Below, one piece after another: positions 35,502 through 47,830 of a stretch of 64,000 nt of DNA; positions within the stretch are counted from its first letter, which is position 1; every line of letters starts with the position of its first letter. Origin of the DNA: Pelobates cultripes (taxonomy: Eukaryota; Chordata; Amphibia; Anura; Pelobatidae); assembly GCA_933207985.1 (NCBI GenBank), contig OW240915.1, forward strand, positions 272,258,946 through 272,322,945, read 5' to 3'. A program made the position numbers and the translations under genes. Below the pieces are notes generated by a model. The model made no database searches. It saw only the letters and a program-made list of their open reading frames with translations, and was not told the origin of the DNA.

Positions 35502-36723
35502 CAGTCATGTCCAAAGTCTTGCAATTGGCCCACGTTCCGGTTTAATACGGCCCCACAGGTAGTTTGGCTAATCTATCTGTTGTGGCCCCCAGTGAATCCC
35601 TAAGCGCCGCTCAGGACTCCTGGGATATTTAAACGCTGTGGTCCTGAGCGGTGCTCTGGGATTCACTGGGGGCCAAGAGATTGTGAGAACGCAGACAGAC
35701 ATGCAGTGACCTTGGTTCCTTCTCCCTGCTGGGACAGAAAAACCGAGAATGGACAGAATAAAAAGGTACAGAATAAAGAGGGACATAATAAAGAGAGACA
35801 GAATAAAGAGAGACAGAATAAAGAGAGACAGAAGGACAGAATAAAGAGAGACTGAATAAAGAGAGACAGAATAAAGAGGGACTGAATAAAGAGAAAAGGG
35901 ACACAATTAAAGAGAGAAGGGACAGAATAAAGGGAGAAGAGTCAGAAAAAGAGAGAAGGGACAGAATAAAGAGAAAGAGAATAGACAGAATAAAGAGAGA
36001 AGAGAGAGAATAAAGAGAATAAAGAGAGAAGGGACAAAACAAAGAAAGAAGAGACTGAATAAATAGAATAAAGAGAGAGGGGACAGAACAAAGAGAGAAG
36101 GGACAGAACAAAGAGAGGGGAGACAGAATAAAGAGAGAAGGGACAGAATAAAGAGAGAAGATAGAATAAAGAGAGAAGAGACAGAATAAAGAGAGAAGGG
36201 ACAGAATAAAGAGAGAAGATAGAATAAAGAGAGAAGAGACAGAATAAAGAGAGAAGGGACAGAATAGAGAGTGAAGGTACAGAATAAAGAGAGAAGAGAC
36301 AGAATAAAGAGTGAAGGGACAGAATAAAGAGAGAAGAGACAGAATAAAGAGTGAAGGGACAGAATAAAGAGAGAAGAGACAGAATAAAGAGTGAAGGGAC
36401 AGAATAAAGAGAGAAGTGACAGAATAAAGAGAGAAGAGACAGAATCAAGAGATTTGAGATGGAATAAAGAGACAGAATAAAGAAAGAAGGGACCGAATAA
36501 AGAGAGAAGAGACAGAATAAAGAGAGAAGAGACGGAATAAAGAGAGAAGGGACAGAATGAAGAAATGAAATAAAAAGTATGCCATTTGCAATAAATTTTG
36601 CATAAAATAGTTAATTTACATTCAATTTTAATGGTTCAAAGAATGTCAGGCAAAATGGTTGGCCCTCACGCATGTTCACTTCATCAAATCTGACCCTCTT
36701 TGAAAAAGGTTTGGACACCCCTG
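35502..36723. mobile_element. hAT non-autonomous element with purine minisatellite (copy B)
   Basis: Same tips and ATGTACAG TSD (35494-35501 and 36724-36731) as 16094-17222. The minisatellite at about 35748-36560 is longer, with odd units such as ATTTGAGATGGAATAAAG. Confidence 0.8.
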
Positions 36724-37043
36724 ATGTACAGTCATGTCCTGTTCTTGTTTCCCTTATATCTGGTGTACATGTTCACTGGGTTCTGCATTCTGTCCTGCTC
36801 CGGTTCTGGGTTCTTCTAGTCTTGTTTGGTGCCTATTCTAGTCTTGCCTTGTTTCTAGTACTAGATACATATCTGCAGAAGCTGCATCAGGGCCCTATTA
36901 TGTGGCCGCACAAACCCAGGTGCTCAACACCAAGGGGGTGTGTGGTTACCCTGCACCAGACCCTGATTGCTCATTTCCACACTGTAACTCCTACCATCAT
37001 CAGGGATACAGGGGTCCCGGTTTCCACACCGCCAACCGTGACA

Positions 37044-38431
37044 GTATGCTGCTCTCCTTTCTCTTGGATGCTGAATATCTTGTTGTTCATTATTATCGTC
37101 CATTGCTTCTCTGTTTACACCTAATTAAAAGTGATTTATAATAGATTACTACAGATTAATGCTGTCTGTTCCTGGTATATCTGCACTATTTAACAGAAAA
37201 ACTAAAGTGAAAAATATGAACGGTTCGCCGCGGACTCATCATTGAGTAAACTTTGACCCTGTACCTCACAGTCAGCAGACACATTCCAGCCAATCAGCAG
37301 CAGACCCTCCCACCTCTTGTGGGGCAGTTAAGAGGAGGGGGCAGAGGGATGAAGGTGAGAAGAGAAGAGAAGTGAGGGTAATGGTTAATGGGGGGGAGGG
37401 GTGGGCAGGGCAAATCTATATTTATAGAAATGCACATATCTACATATCTCTGCCCACTCACATTTGTGCAGTATAAAATCAAGGAAAAAGACCCAGGAGT
37501 TAGAAAAGGTTGATATTTTCCAAATTATAGTTTCCCAGGACCCGAGGCATACTGGGAAAACGCCTTAAAGGAAGTAATGTGATGCTTTTATAAATGTCCG
37601 GGTATATACAGCAAATACAGTTCTGTTCTGTGGGATCACTAAGTACAATTAGCCCTGCTAAACATTGCTTGCCAATTAATGTTTTGGTTAGACAGGTATT
37701 GGCAATGCTTTTCTTGTAATTTCCACTTTAACATAATCTGATTGGATCCCTGTTTTTGTCCATCGAATATGTGTCTGTAACATAGTACATGCATATGAAA
37801 CACTACACCATTAATTAGCATTGATTCCCTCATTCCAGACATGCTCTGTGTGCATTCGTATTAAAAGGCATGAAATATCACTTGTCTGCTAATCATTTCT
37901 TTGCATTATGCTAAAATCATTTGAGGGAGCATTTAAAAATTAGAGAATCTTACACAGATAATTGATTTCTTTGCAAAAATTGAGGGTATGAAACGAAAAA
38001 ATGTAAATGATAGCTATAGAAAATGTGTCCAGCCTTAATGCCCATTGCAGCGTTCTAGATAATGTGTTATCCATTGTTACACATTCATTGTGTTAGTACA
38101 CACAGCAGGGATACATAGTTGCCTAATCTATGGGCAAATGGGATTTATAACTGAACTGAGCTGTCAGCTCCAATTAGTGTTCAAATAAATCATTATGGTA
38201 TCTAACAATTAGTTACTCTATGAACCATGCTTTCATTCTTCATGTCTTCCCAAGATATGTTTGTACCCGAGCTTATCAAACATTCCCAATAAATGCAGTT
38301 TTTGAACATGTCTACAAATTACTAGAGATTACTTAACTCCATAGGTTATCTATGGGAAAGATAATTGTATGTTTGGTCTCAGTTATTGTGTTACATGTAT
38401 AGACCATAACCTGACTCATTTCAATCACGTG
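37044..38431. other. No gene recognised (copy B of 17543-18944)
   Basis: Non-coding. Lacks a 15-bp C/T-rich tract present in copy A at about 17802. Confidence 0.6.
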
Positions 38432-38516
38432 TTAATCAGTTACAATTGGATATACTCTGCTATATAACTTGTACAACATCATACATGGGATATTTCCTAT
38501 TCTGTGACTGCAGAAA

Positions 38517-39451
38517 TTAAAGGAACACTATAGTGTCAGGAATACAAACATGTATTCCTAACACTATTTATTTATTTATTTATAAAATATTTTACCAGGA
38601 AAGATACATTGAGATTTCTCTCGTTTTCAAATATGTCCTGGGTCCCCAAAACATTGCATTGATACAATAGGGTACAATAAAATACAAAAACAATATTAAT
38701 ACACAATACATACAAAATTTAAAAAAGAACAGGTAGGAAATATATAATCAACCATGACAGGTGAATTCTGTTTTGAGGTATGTAGAGAGGGATCTCTTAA
38801 AGGATTTTAGACCAGGGAAAGATTTGAAATTGTGCGGGAGGTCGTTCCATAATTGTGGTGCTCTGAAGGAAAAGAAGGATCGGACTGCTTTCTTTTTGTA
38901 TTGAGGTAGGCTAAATAAAGTGCTGGTACTGGATTGGAGGTCATAGAAGGTGGGAACAGCCTATAGTACTGGTGTGGCTGTTTAGGTCCATGCAGAGCAG
39001 TCAGAGCAGTGAGGAGGTGATTTTACTCACCTTTTTTGCAACCCCATTCCGGTCTCGCAACAGCACCATTGCTGAGGCCATCAATCTTTATGATCTCAGC
39101 CATTCCCATAGGAAAGTATTGGGAGGTTATTGCACATGCATGGCAAAAAGCAGTGCTGCACCAATGTGCATCTCCTCATAGAGATGCATTGAACCACTTA
39201 GGGAAAGTTCAGCATCTACAAGCAGAGAGAGTGTGGAGACTTTGAGCATAGGTGCTGCACATGTGCAGCATTGACACAGGAAGTACCTCTAGTGGCCACT
39301 TGAGTGACTGCAACTAGAGGTGTAACTAGTCAGCAGTGGATTTTCTTTTAAAAGGCAGCATTTACATTGAAAAGCCTGCGGGGACAAGCAGTAGACACCA
39401 AAACACTTACATTAAACTGTAGTGGTTCTGGTGACTATAGGGTCCCTTTAA
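38517..39451. mobile_element. TTAA-flanked miniature element interrupted by a LINE tail
   Basis: Left tip TTAAAGGAACACTATAGTGT and right tip GACTATAGGGTCCCTTTAA with TTAA at 38517-38520 and 39448-39451. The interior resembles the element at 42240 (GATGCATTGAACCACTTAGG, CTCTAGTGGCC). A LINE 3' end occupies about 38565-38990. Confidence 0.7.
38565..38990 (-). mobile_element. LINE 3' end (CR1/L2-like), minus strand
   Basis: The minus strand encodes the terminal residues of a LINE reverse transcriptase: KKAVRSF, FRAPQLWNDLPHNFKSFPGL and KSFKRSLSTYL, then a stop. It ends in TAAATAAATAAAT, the short-repeat 3' end of non-poly(A) LINEs. Everything upstream is missing (5' truncated). Confidence 0.65.
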
Positions 39452-40741
39452 TATGTTGGGCTGAGAGTGAGACCTCTTAAGACTTCCTTTAGCGATCAAT
39501 CTCTTATTATTAAATATGAGTCAGAATTTCATAAATGAATCCTTTGAGTTTATAATATTAGAAAATAGATTGGATTCCGAGGTATGTATTCCTTTTAACA
39601 TTTGTCACAATGTATTCACAAACGAAAAATGCTGAAAACCTGGACTGTTTTAAAGTAATATGAACATCTGCTGCTTCTACCAGACTTTAACATCTCTTCT
39701 AATTGTCGATTTTGTATTTCAAGAACAAATGTATTAAATATGTACTTTGAATGTGAATACTTATTCAATACATGTTTCTCTAAAATCGGATTATTTCAGT
39801 TAGGTTGGAATAATAAATGTGTTACGTTATGTCTTGGACATATATACTTGGTATATTGTATGTTCTTATACTTTTTGTCTTAGATATATACTTACGTATA
39901 TTTGGATGTAGACATAAGACTTTTTTCCTATGACTTTTTTTGATCTTGAGATATTTTATGATCTGAAACTTAGCAAATAGCTTTGAAAAAGTAAATTCAG
40001 AACGAAACCCATAAGTCAGCAGGAAGTACACAGGGAAGACTGCCCAGAATGATCTCATGGGACCTGGAAGTTCTCCAACTTTCATGAAATCAGTCTTTAT
40101 CTGATGATCTAGCGGGTGAAGCAGGAGATCTGTGCCTCCTGTACATAGCCTGGTCCTTGTCACTCTCTTTCTAGTGAGCAGACCTTTAGACAGACAGACA
40201 GTGAAGTGATGTGACTTCACATATTGATGTTTGGTAATACGACTGAGAACATGATAGGAAGCAAGGAAGAGAGAGCTGTGTAGTATGTGTGCACAGAATT
40301 AATTTAAAAATACAATTGTAAAATACAGAAATTGATACATATACTATATCAACATCTGTGTTGTTTTCTGTAATACATTCTTCTTTATTAATGGCACCAT
40401 GTAAGCATTTTATTAAGACAGCTAAATTAACCACATTTTGACCAGCAGTGTTGTAACTTCACTGTATCCTATAACAATCTGGGGACTGAGTGTATTGACC
40501 TGTGCTAGCAGAATATCCTTTTTTTTCTTAATGAGAGAACGTTGGAAGGAGAGAAATAGAGCAATAGAATATTTGTATACTCAGTATCTCTATAGCAGAT
40601 GTTATTAGACTAATATTTAATGCTAATTATTACAAATATTTAAATGAATAAGATATTATTGATGTCATAAGAATCATTATAATCATAATGACACATTGTG
40701 AATACACATGATACCTGCATACGTAAGCATTATAAATATAA

Positions 40742-40778
<37 letters not shown>

Positions 40779-42239
40779 TAGGATCCTGGGTGAGCATATG
40801 CAAATTAGTTTAACAAAGAATCAAATTTTTGCCTCATTTTAAACATGGATTCCTTTGAGTCTGTGTTTGCTGTATACAATCGCTTTGACGTGATTTTTTG
40901 TTAAACTAATTTGCATATGCCCGACAGAATCCTTCGCGGTAGTAACATCACTGCAAATTTGTGATTTCTGTGGGAAAAGCAAGTCTTATTGCTTGACTGG
41001 TTTGCAGACTTTTGTTTAACATTGTATTAACTATCCACAGACTTCAGGTGTAAGGGGTTTTCAATCACAATTTTCCCCCCACCATAACCTTTTTGTTTTT
41101 TGCTTCCCAAGCACTACCAAGCCTCAATCGCAAACCAGTAACTAACCTCTGGCTGATGATTTGCATTAACAATGAAACAGCTGTCCATGAGTGATTCACT
41201 GGCTTTGCTTCTTTTCCTAAGTTGTGTTTCAAAGCTGCTGTATACAGCAAACACAGATCTATATAAACTAACTGTATATATAAAAACAGTATATCATTTG
41301 TGATTTTGTGTAACTCAGAATGAATCAGAGCGATGCGTAAGATTGTGTGTTTGTCAGTTAACCCGTAAAATGTAGAAGCCCACATCACAGACTGCAAAGT
41401 CCACCAAAGAGTAAATGCTATGTAATCCTCCGAGACAAACATTTAACACGCACTCTTTGCTATGCAGGTGACCTTGAAAACCATGACGAATGAAAGATCC
41501 TGTCTTAAAACGGAATTCGCTATCAAAGAAGAAAAAACATATGAGAAGCTACAAAAGAAAGTCATAGTTCAGCATTTGTAAAGAACAGAATTAATTTTGG
41601 CTCTAACATTTTAGGAAACCATAGCATCATATTGCATAGTAATACTTCCCTATTTGTGTTGTTTACCATCGTTATAATAATCAATAGCCATGTGGTTTGA
41701 CATTTTGTGCTACTTTTATTTTATTTAAATTTACATATGTTCAAATGTTTAGGTTTTTTTTTTTCTATTGGCAAAACAAGAGTCTAGTCTCCTGGTTATG
41801 ATACAGATTAATATTGGTCATAGAGAATATTGGTCAGTAATTCAGCACCATTCATGTAGAATGCATTTTTCGGGTGTGCCCCCAATCCTTTTTGTGTTAG
41901 TCTCCTGGTTATAGCATATTGCCAATGGACTTTTACAAAATGTTGGTGATTAATAACTGACTTGGCGGTCAGATCAGTTAACAAAATTTCTAATATTAGT
42001 AATATATAGGATTTTGTATATGTTACCTTGTGACGTGGTAAGCTAGTTGGGCTCTACCTTTGGGTCACATGAGAAGAGATATAAGAAGACAAATAATAAA
42101 TAGAGACATGAGAAGAGAAATAACTAATATAGACTGTTTCTGCCATAATGACACACAGTGCTTCATTAGGGACTAAAGACTTGAAGGGTTATTTACTATT
42201 CACATGTCTGAATGTCAGAAACTCTTGGCCTTTTTTTTT
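39452..42239. other. No gene recognised; TA microsatellite and short inverted repeat
   Basis: AT-rich, no recognisable coding. TA microsatellite at about 40746-40774. Inverted repeat at 40788-40925 listed separately. The 125-codon minus-strand frame at 41065-41442 matches no family I know and lacks supporting signals. Confidence 0.55.
40782..40931. repeat. Short foldback with arms of about 35 bp
   Basis: GCATATGCAAATTAGTTTAA near 40793 and its inverse near 40900, extended outward by GGATCCTG/CAGAATCC and inward by CAAAGAATCA/TGATTTTTTG. About 80 bases between. Likely a small miniature element; TSD not resolved. Confidence 0.6.
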
Positions 42240-42795
42240 TTAAAGGAACACTATGGGGTCAGTAACACAAATGTGTTCCTGACCCTTTAGTGTTAAAACC
42301 ACCGTTTAGGTGGCTTGCCCCCTGTACCCCTGTAGCCACCTTAGAAAGAGTTAAAACGTACCATTTTTCCAACAACATGCGGGTCCGCCAGTGCTGTCCC
42401 CACCCCCGATCCACCCCTTTTGCTGACATTATCAGCATTTATAATCTCAGCCAATCCAATGGTTTTTCCATTGGATTGGCTGAGATCGCCAAGGGGGCGG
42501 GTGGGGGAGGGGCCAAACACCATCCTGGCCAATCAGCATCTCCTCATAGAGATGCATTGGATCAATGCATCTCTATGAGGAAAGTTCAGTATCTCCATGC
42601 AGATGGTGCAGCACAGCCCCAGGAAGCACCTCTAGCAGCCATCTGAGGAGTGGCCAGTGGAGGTATCCCTATGGGGCAATGTAAACACTGCAATTTCTCT
42701 GAAAAAAAACTGTGTTTACTGCAAAAAGTCTGCAGGGAATGATTATAGAAATACAATAAACTGTAGTTGTTCTGGTAACAATAATGTCCCTTTAA
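42240..42795. mobile_element. TTAA-flanked miniature element
   Basis: TTAAAGGAACACTATGGGGT on the left, AATGTCCCTTTAA on the right, TTAA on both sides. The interior contains inverted GATTGGCTGAGAT and GATGCATTGGATC / GATCAATGCATC blocks. No coding capacity. Confidence 0.75.
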
Positions 42796-43017
42796 CTTAT
42801 TGCCAATATGATAAGAGCACTGTGGAATTTAAAGAAGAACTGTCACTTCTCTGGAATTTACACAATTACCCACTGATTAACATCCGCAACCTGCTAGATC
42901 TTGTAGCATAGAAGCTGCCAGTAAACATAAGCAAACATAAGCAAACATAAGCAATAAGGCTGCCTTTTAGTGGTTACCGATTTGTCTTGAAATTATTGCA
43001 ACAAGCATGAAAATGAG

Positions 43018-43085
43018 ACCTATGTTAGTTACACCTGATAAAGATCTCTTTGCCGGACTGAAAGGTTGGTACAATAAAGTCCAAC
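43018..43085 (+). repeat. Possible decayed hammerhead of a Penelope-like element
   Basis: ACCTGATAAAGATC, later CTGAAAGGTTGG and then AATAAAG, resembles the CCTGATGAAG...GAAACGTTG...AATAAA signature of hammerheads in Penelope-like element ends. The core is mutated (TGATAA, GAAAG), so it is a relic at best. Confidence 0.3.
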
Positions 43086-43257
43086 TTCCTCTGTCACTGG
43101 TCCTAGCCAGAGGTAATTCACAGACTATTAGGCACAACCAGCATTGCTGCCGCCAAGTATCTGTGTATCCTGGACTGGCCGATGTTGAATAGCCAAAAAT
43201 CACAGCGGTGATCATTTTGTGTACAACAACACAAATACAGTTAGGTTTATTCATCCC

Positions 43258-43507
43258 ATCAGACTCTCACCTAGTCTTCAGTCTTTTAAGAAGTATCTAA
43301 AACTCCACCTCTGCAGAATAAGTTATGGACACCTAGGATAACTGTCATTGTGCTCTCAACTTAATTAGTGGGTTCATTTCTTAATTCACTCTCACCTTAC
43401 AATTCTGTTACTATCCCTCACACATTGTGTTTTTACACCCCACTTTATTTTGTAAGCTCATGAACATGGTCCTCACCAACCTATTCTTACTGTTAAAATT
43501 ACTGATA
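43258..43507 (+). mobile_element. L2/CR1-like LINE tail
   Basis: A frame reads QSFKKYLKLHLCRISYGHLG, matching the usual end of LINE reverse transcriptases (SFKxxLKTHLF..), followed by TTGTAAGCTCATGAACA, typical of L2-like 3' ends. It runs up to the hAT miniature element at 43516. Confidence 0.55.
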
Positions 43508-43515
43508 CTGAAAAC

Positions 43516-43923
43516 TAGTTCGCCGAACGGTTCGCCGAACGGTTCGCCAAGGATGGTGAACATATGCACTGTTCGGTCCGCCCCCATGTCATCATTGAGT
43601 AAACTTTGACCCTGTACCTCACAGTCAGCAGACACATTCCAGCCAATCAACAGCAGACCCTCCCTCCCAGACCTTGCCACCTCCTGGACAGCATCCAGTT
43701 TACATTCATTGTGAAGCTGCATTCTTAGTGAGCTGTCCAGGAGGTGGGAGGGTCTGGGAGGGAGGGTCTGCTGCTGATTGGCTGGAATGTGTCTGCTGAC
43801 TGTGAGGTACAGGGTCAAAGTTTACTCAATGATGACACGGGAGCGGATCGAACAGCGCATATGTTCGCCATCCGTGGTGAACCGTTCGGCGAACCGTTTG
43901 GCGAACCATTCGGGACATCACTA
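43516..43923. mobile_element. hAT-type foldback miniature element (GTTCGCC family)
   Basis: Starts TAGTTCGCCGAACGG and ends CGGGACATCACTA, with flanks CTGAAAAC and TTGAAAAC, 7 of 8 matching. Almost the whole element is an inverted repeat: AGACCCTCCCTCCCAGACC near 43656 is mirrored near 43750 by GGTCTGGGAGGGAGGGTCT, and ATCATTGAGTAAACTTTGAC by its inverse at 43817. Open frames across it are not genes. The left tip has lost the TGATGTCCC part. Confidence 0.8.
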
Positions 43924-43931
43924 TTGAAAAC

Positions 43932-44852
43932 CTCTCCAATGCAGCTTGCCTATTTTCAGATAACATTTGCAGATTTCCTGTCAATTCTCACAATCTCCAA
44001 GTATTACAAAAAAAACAAACAAAAAAACTTTCAGAAATGACACGGAAACATTGTAAAATATTATTAATATATTTTACTGTAAACATTAGTTGCTGTAACA
44101 CATGAAAACTGCCACACAAGTCCTATTATATACTTTGAATACTATACATTTTGAATACAAATTTGCTGCCAAGATGTTTAGCATGCAATGGTTAAGAAAG
44201 CAGCTAAATATAAGCCATGTGTGTATTTGTGGAGCTCTCTTTAGTTATTTGTGACAATTTATCTCACATTGCGCGGCGCATCTATAATGGAAGTATTTGG
44301 CCATGGTTACAGTCAGAGAGATGTCTGCTGGGATAAAGAAGGCGGTTAATTCCTTCAAGCTCCATCTGTGGATACGATAAAGTGCGTCCATTATGGTAGA
44401 CTACCAAGTTAAATTAATTAAGCTTTTCCATTATAGTGCAGACTTCTGAAGATGATTGCAATTTCCTCCTTAAATGCCATTATCTCTAGGTCTATTTTGC
44501 AGCTGATGCAATTGAGGTGAGCTTAATGTAAAGTTAACAATTCAAATAACACTTCCCTTCATGTATGTATGTTTGAAAAGTGCATGTAAAAGCTAAATTA
44601 TCCTTCTAGATTCCAACATAAACAACTCCTAGCACGTTTTTTCTCTCTCTTTTTTTTCTTTAAACAAACCTAACAAACAAGGGCTGTTTGGACACTTTTC
44701 TTTGGTGACTACTTGGATCAATACGTAAACCTTGTGTTTTCATGTTTCCAGTAACATAACGCTAAGATATCTCCTTACCTATTCTTGCCGGTCAGAAAGA
44801 GACTCTTTCTTAGCATACACACTTCTCCAATCCTACCAAACAATTACATTCT
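43932..44852. other. No gene recognised
   Basis: AT-rich with an A-run block (CAAAAAAAACAAACAAAAAAAC type) near 44010. No family recognised. Confidence 0.55.
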
Positions 44853-45065
44853 TACATAGTAATACAGGAGAAAAGGGACTTTAGTCAATCAAGTTCAGTC
44901 TTTCACACATCTGTTACTGCTGCTCACCCAAAAGAAGGAGAAATACCTCATTTGAAGTGATTTCCCTGTTATGCCACAAAATGGGGAAATAATTCCTTCT
45001 TGATTTCAAAATATCCGTCAGTTTTCTCCTTGGAGCAACAAGCAGTAGAGGATGTGACAACAATG
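44853..45065 (-). mobile_element. CR1-like LINE 3' fragment
   Basis: CATAGTAATACAGGAG, ATCAAGTTCAGTCTTTC, CAAAAGAAGGAG, AATTCCTTCTTGAT and CTCCTTGGAGCAACAAG follow the order of a common vertebrate CR1-type tail read in antisense. Assigned by recall. Confidence 0.4.
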
Positions 45066-45240
45066 AGAATAGGCAAAAATGTAAGTTAGTAGTTAGTGGT
45101 TAGTCCCTACTCTGGTCTCAAACAAGCTTCAACTCATGCGTATTATTTCAAAGAGAAGTTCTACCATTTGCCTATCATTCTTATCTCACCTGTAAGAGCA
45201 GTCTAGATCCAAAATTCAGAGAAGGCCCTTTTGCGTGAGA

Positions 45241-45300
45241 AATATGTTAACTTCAAACAAACCGTTTCAGCCTTCATTAGGCCTCATCAGTAAACTATAG
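45241..45300 (-). ncRNA. Isolated hammerhead-like motif, minus strand
   Basis: On the minus strand: CTGATGAGGCCTAATGAAGG then CTGAAACGG (45263-45290). The CTGATGA and GAAAC core are intact and stem II (GCCT/AGGC) equals that of the 10026-13866 array. The stem III side (GGTTTGTTTG) and stem I are poorly paired, so it is probably a relic. Confidence 0.45.
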
Positions 45301-45310
45301 TTGATGCTTC

Positions 45311-47627
45311 ACAAGGTACAGTGAGCACAGATTCCAAGTCTGGATTACCCTGTTAACTGAGGGATACATTAAACACATGCCTTTAAATAATTAGCTTTGG
45401 TTATAGTTTAGTGATATGACTTTGCAACTCCAAACATATTGATCCATTATTTTCATTGCCAATGATTTTTACATTTAATACACAATTTCCTAAACTCCAT
45501 TTCATTTAACAACAAAAAATATTCTTTTATCTTATTGAATTATCATTTTGTAATATTTGATACATATGCCTATATCCAGCATTCATTGTTATCAGAAGCC
45601 TAAATTCTCTTTCTTTTAATAGTATATGGAGTGAGTTTTTTTTCTCTACTATGTCACTTGAAGAATATACACATCATTGATCCTGTAATATGAAAAGTGA
45701 CCATTTAAAATCATCATTGTCACTCGAACTCAAACCTGTCTTTTTTTACAATTATAAAAATACTAAATTTTTTAACAGTTTTCCTGAACTTATAACTTCC
45801 TTACTACTAATATATAGGATAATATCAATAAATTAAAAAAAAGGTTAACATAAAGCTTAAATCCAGGGCGCACACGCATCATTTCAAATGAATTCCATCC
45901 AGAATTATTTTTCTAAAAAAAAAATAAAGTCTAAAGTTACATTTTCTGGAGGAGTTAAACCCTAATGGTAACACTTGTGTCAGAGGAAAAGCTAATGTAA
46001 ATCAGGAATAGGCTCCAGGTGACTCTTTGAAAGACAGGGTTATCAAAACTCTTAGAGATTGATTATAATCTTACATGTGGTCTCCAAAATGACAGAGCTA
46101 AAGAAAACATTGGAACTTGCTGTTCTTTGGTTATACTGAGTAGAAGTAAAAGCTGCTTCTATGAAAACCTTTCCAGGCTGTCCCTTTGAAGCTGCAGTGG
46201 ATGCCAAGGTGCTCCTATCTGCATAAAGGTCGTGTCTGGTGGACCATCAAGAGACATTCGTTGAGCTGGTCATCAGCTGGTCACCATGGGAATCCACTTT
46301 TTTAATCTCTGTCAGTGCATAAATCTTTATTACAAGTCACTGACATAGTCATTTAGCAAGGTTATTTTTTACTATATAATGCAATTTGGATTGCAAAGAA
46401 TTTCTGGAGCATATATCGGTATTTTCTTTTTTTTTTTTTTTATGTCAAAGACAGTTACATGAGGCCCATACTTAATTCAAACTGGAGGAAGGAAACTGGG
46501 AGTAGAATTCCGTAGACATGGTTAAAACTGCTTACTGGCCTAATGTGGTAGTCTCCCATAAACACATTCCACTGGCTTTAGAAAGCCATACGTTGTCCTG
46601 ATAGTTAAACCACAGTGAATGTTTATTTGATAGAATAATTTGCAATGATTTGTTTTCATTTCATTTCAGTTACTAGTACATGAAAGTCTGAAATAGGTTG
46701 GCCACCATCATAATGGACAGGAAAGTGGAAAATAATGATGTTTAATGAAGATGTATTTGTCTATTTTTCTCTTTATTTGCATGGGAGAATTAAAATCAGT
46801 TGGTAATTGTGAGAATAAAATACATTGCAGAGGAAAACATATGAGTGAAATTAACTGAAGTTTTGCTGGAATGAATGTGGGACCTGTAAAGTAGTAAAAT
46901 GCTCCACATACATAAAACAAACAAAGCAATAAAGAACAAGGCGGAATAATTTTAGACAGTTATATTAAACATTTAGATATCTTTTTTTGTTTTTGCCATA
47001 GCATTGTTGCTGGCACAATGGGATAATAAATGGGTACAATCACAAACAGGTACATTGACAAAAGTTCAGCTCTGAACCTTTGCATCATTTTTACTTCCGA
47101 GAAGAAAGACATTGGGAGTACCTCTGGGCTTTTTTGGAGTAATTTGAGTCATTTGCATGAGACATCAGTGAAAATAAATGAGTGAAAGAAATCAGTCGGT
47201 CTTTTGATGCATATTCCACATCAAAACCAACAGACTCTAAATGCCATTTGATGTGGACAACTTTTCCTTTGACCCTAACTAATAAGGACATTGCTGTGTG
47301 TGTGTTTCAAGGTAATAAAATGGTCATAAAATGGCATATAAAATGTTTTTCTTTAAGCGTTGGATGTTCCAAAAACAATATCCAGTTAATCTCCAGTGAT
47401 AATATAACTTAATTATCTAATCTTGTGTATGTTAGATATAAAAACTAGAATGTGTATGTGCCCTCCTCCAATGAAAATATCAATGATTTAAAACAAATAG
47501 TACACTGAATTAAACAAATATCACCCTGACTAAAATTCACACATATAAAAAAATATAAATGATTTATTGAGCATGAATGTATCTTTAAAATGAAAATCAA
47601 TTGTATAAATTAAAAAGCAACAGTGTA
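45311..47627. other. No gene recognised
   Basis: AT-rich non-coding sequence with poly-T at about 46428. Short open frames have no known similarity. Confidence 0.55.
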
Positions 47628-47830
47628 TTATTATTTTATTATTGTTATTTTATTATTTATATAGCCCCAGCAAAATTCCGTAGCGCTGAACAATGGGTGG
47701 ACTAACAGACACGTAATTGTAACCAGACAAATGGTTACCAAACGCACGGGAACAGAGGGATTGAGGGCCCGGCTCAATGAGCTGCCATGCTAGAGGGAGT
47801 GGGGTATAGTGACACAAAGGGTATAAGTAG
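47628..47830 (-). mobile_element. L2-like LINE or SINE 3' end
   Basis: TTATTTATATAGCCCCAGCA followed by AATTCCGTAGCGCTGAACAA is the antisense of a common L2-like 3' end, with ATT-type short repeats at its end (47628-47660). The upstream part on the minus strand is non-coding here. Confidence 0.6.

Larger units (their letters stand above)
33505..37043 (+). mobile_element. Solo LTR with nested hAT elements (copy B)
   Basis: TGTCACGTCC to CCGTGACA, as at 14134-17542. It holds both hAT elements in the same places, so they predate the split of the two copies. Confidence 0.55.
30845..38431. repeat. Copy B of the long duplicated segment
   Basis: Second copy of 7620-18944 without the array and without the hAT composite. 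It begins immediately after the gypsy 3' LTR at GCACTGCAGGG, in the middle of the L1 element. Its right end runs on as unique sequence (TTAATCAGTT), so it holds the uninterrupted version of the 18945 site. Confidence 0.9.

Noticed and set aside
41065..41442. 125-codon minus-strand open frame
   Set aside because: No motif, AT-rich codon use similar to the surrounding non-coding DNA, and no neighbouring exons.
43411..44040. Two overlapping open frames of 135 and 98 codons on opposite strands
   Set aside because: Both read the inverted arms of a hAT miniature element, so they are mirror artefacts.
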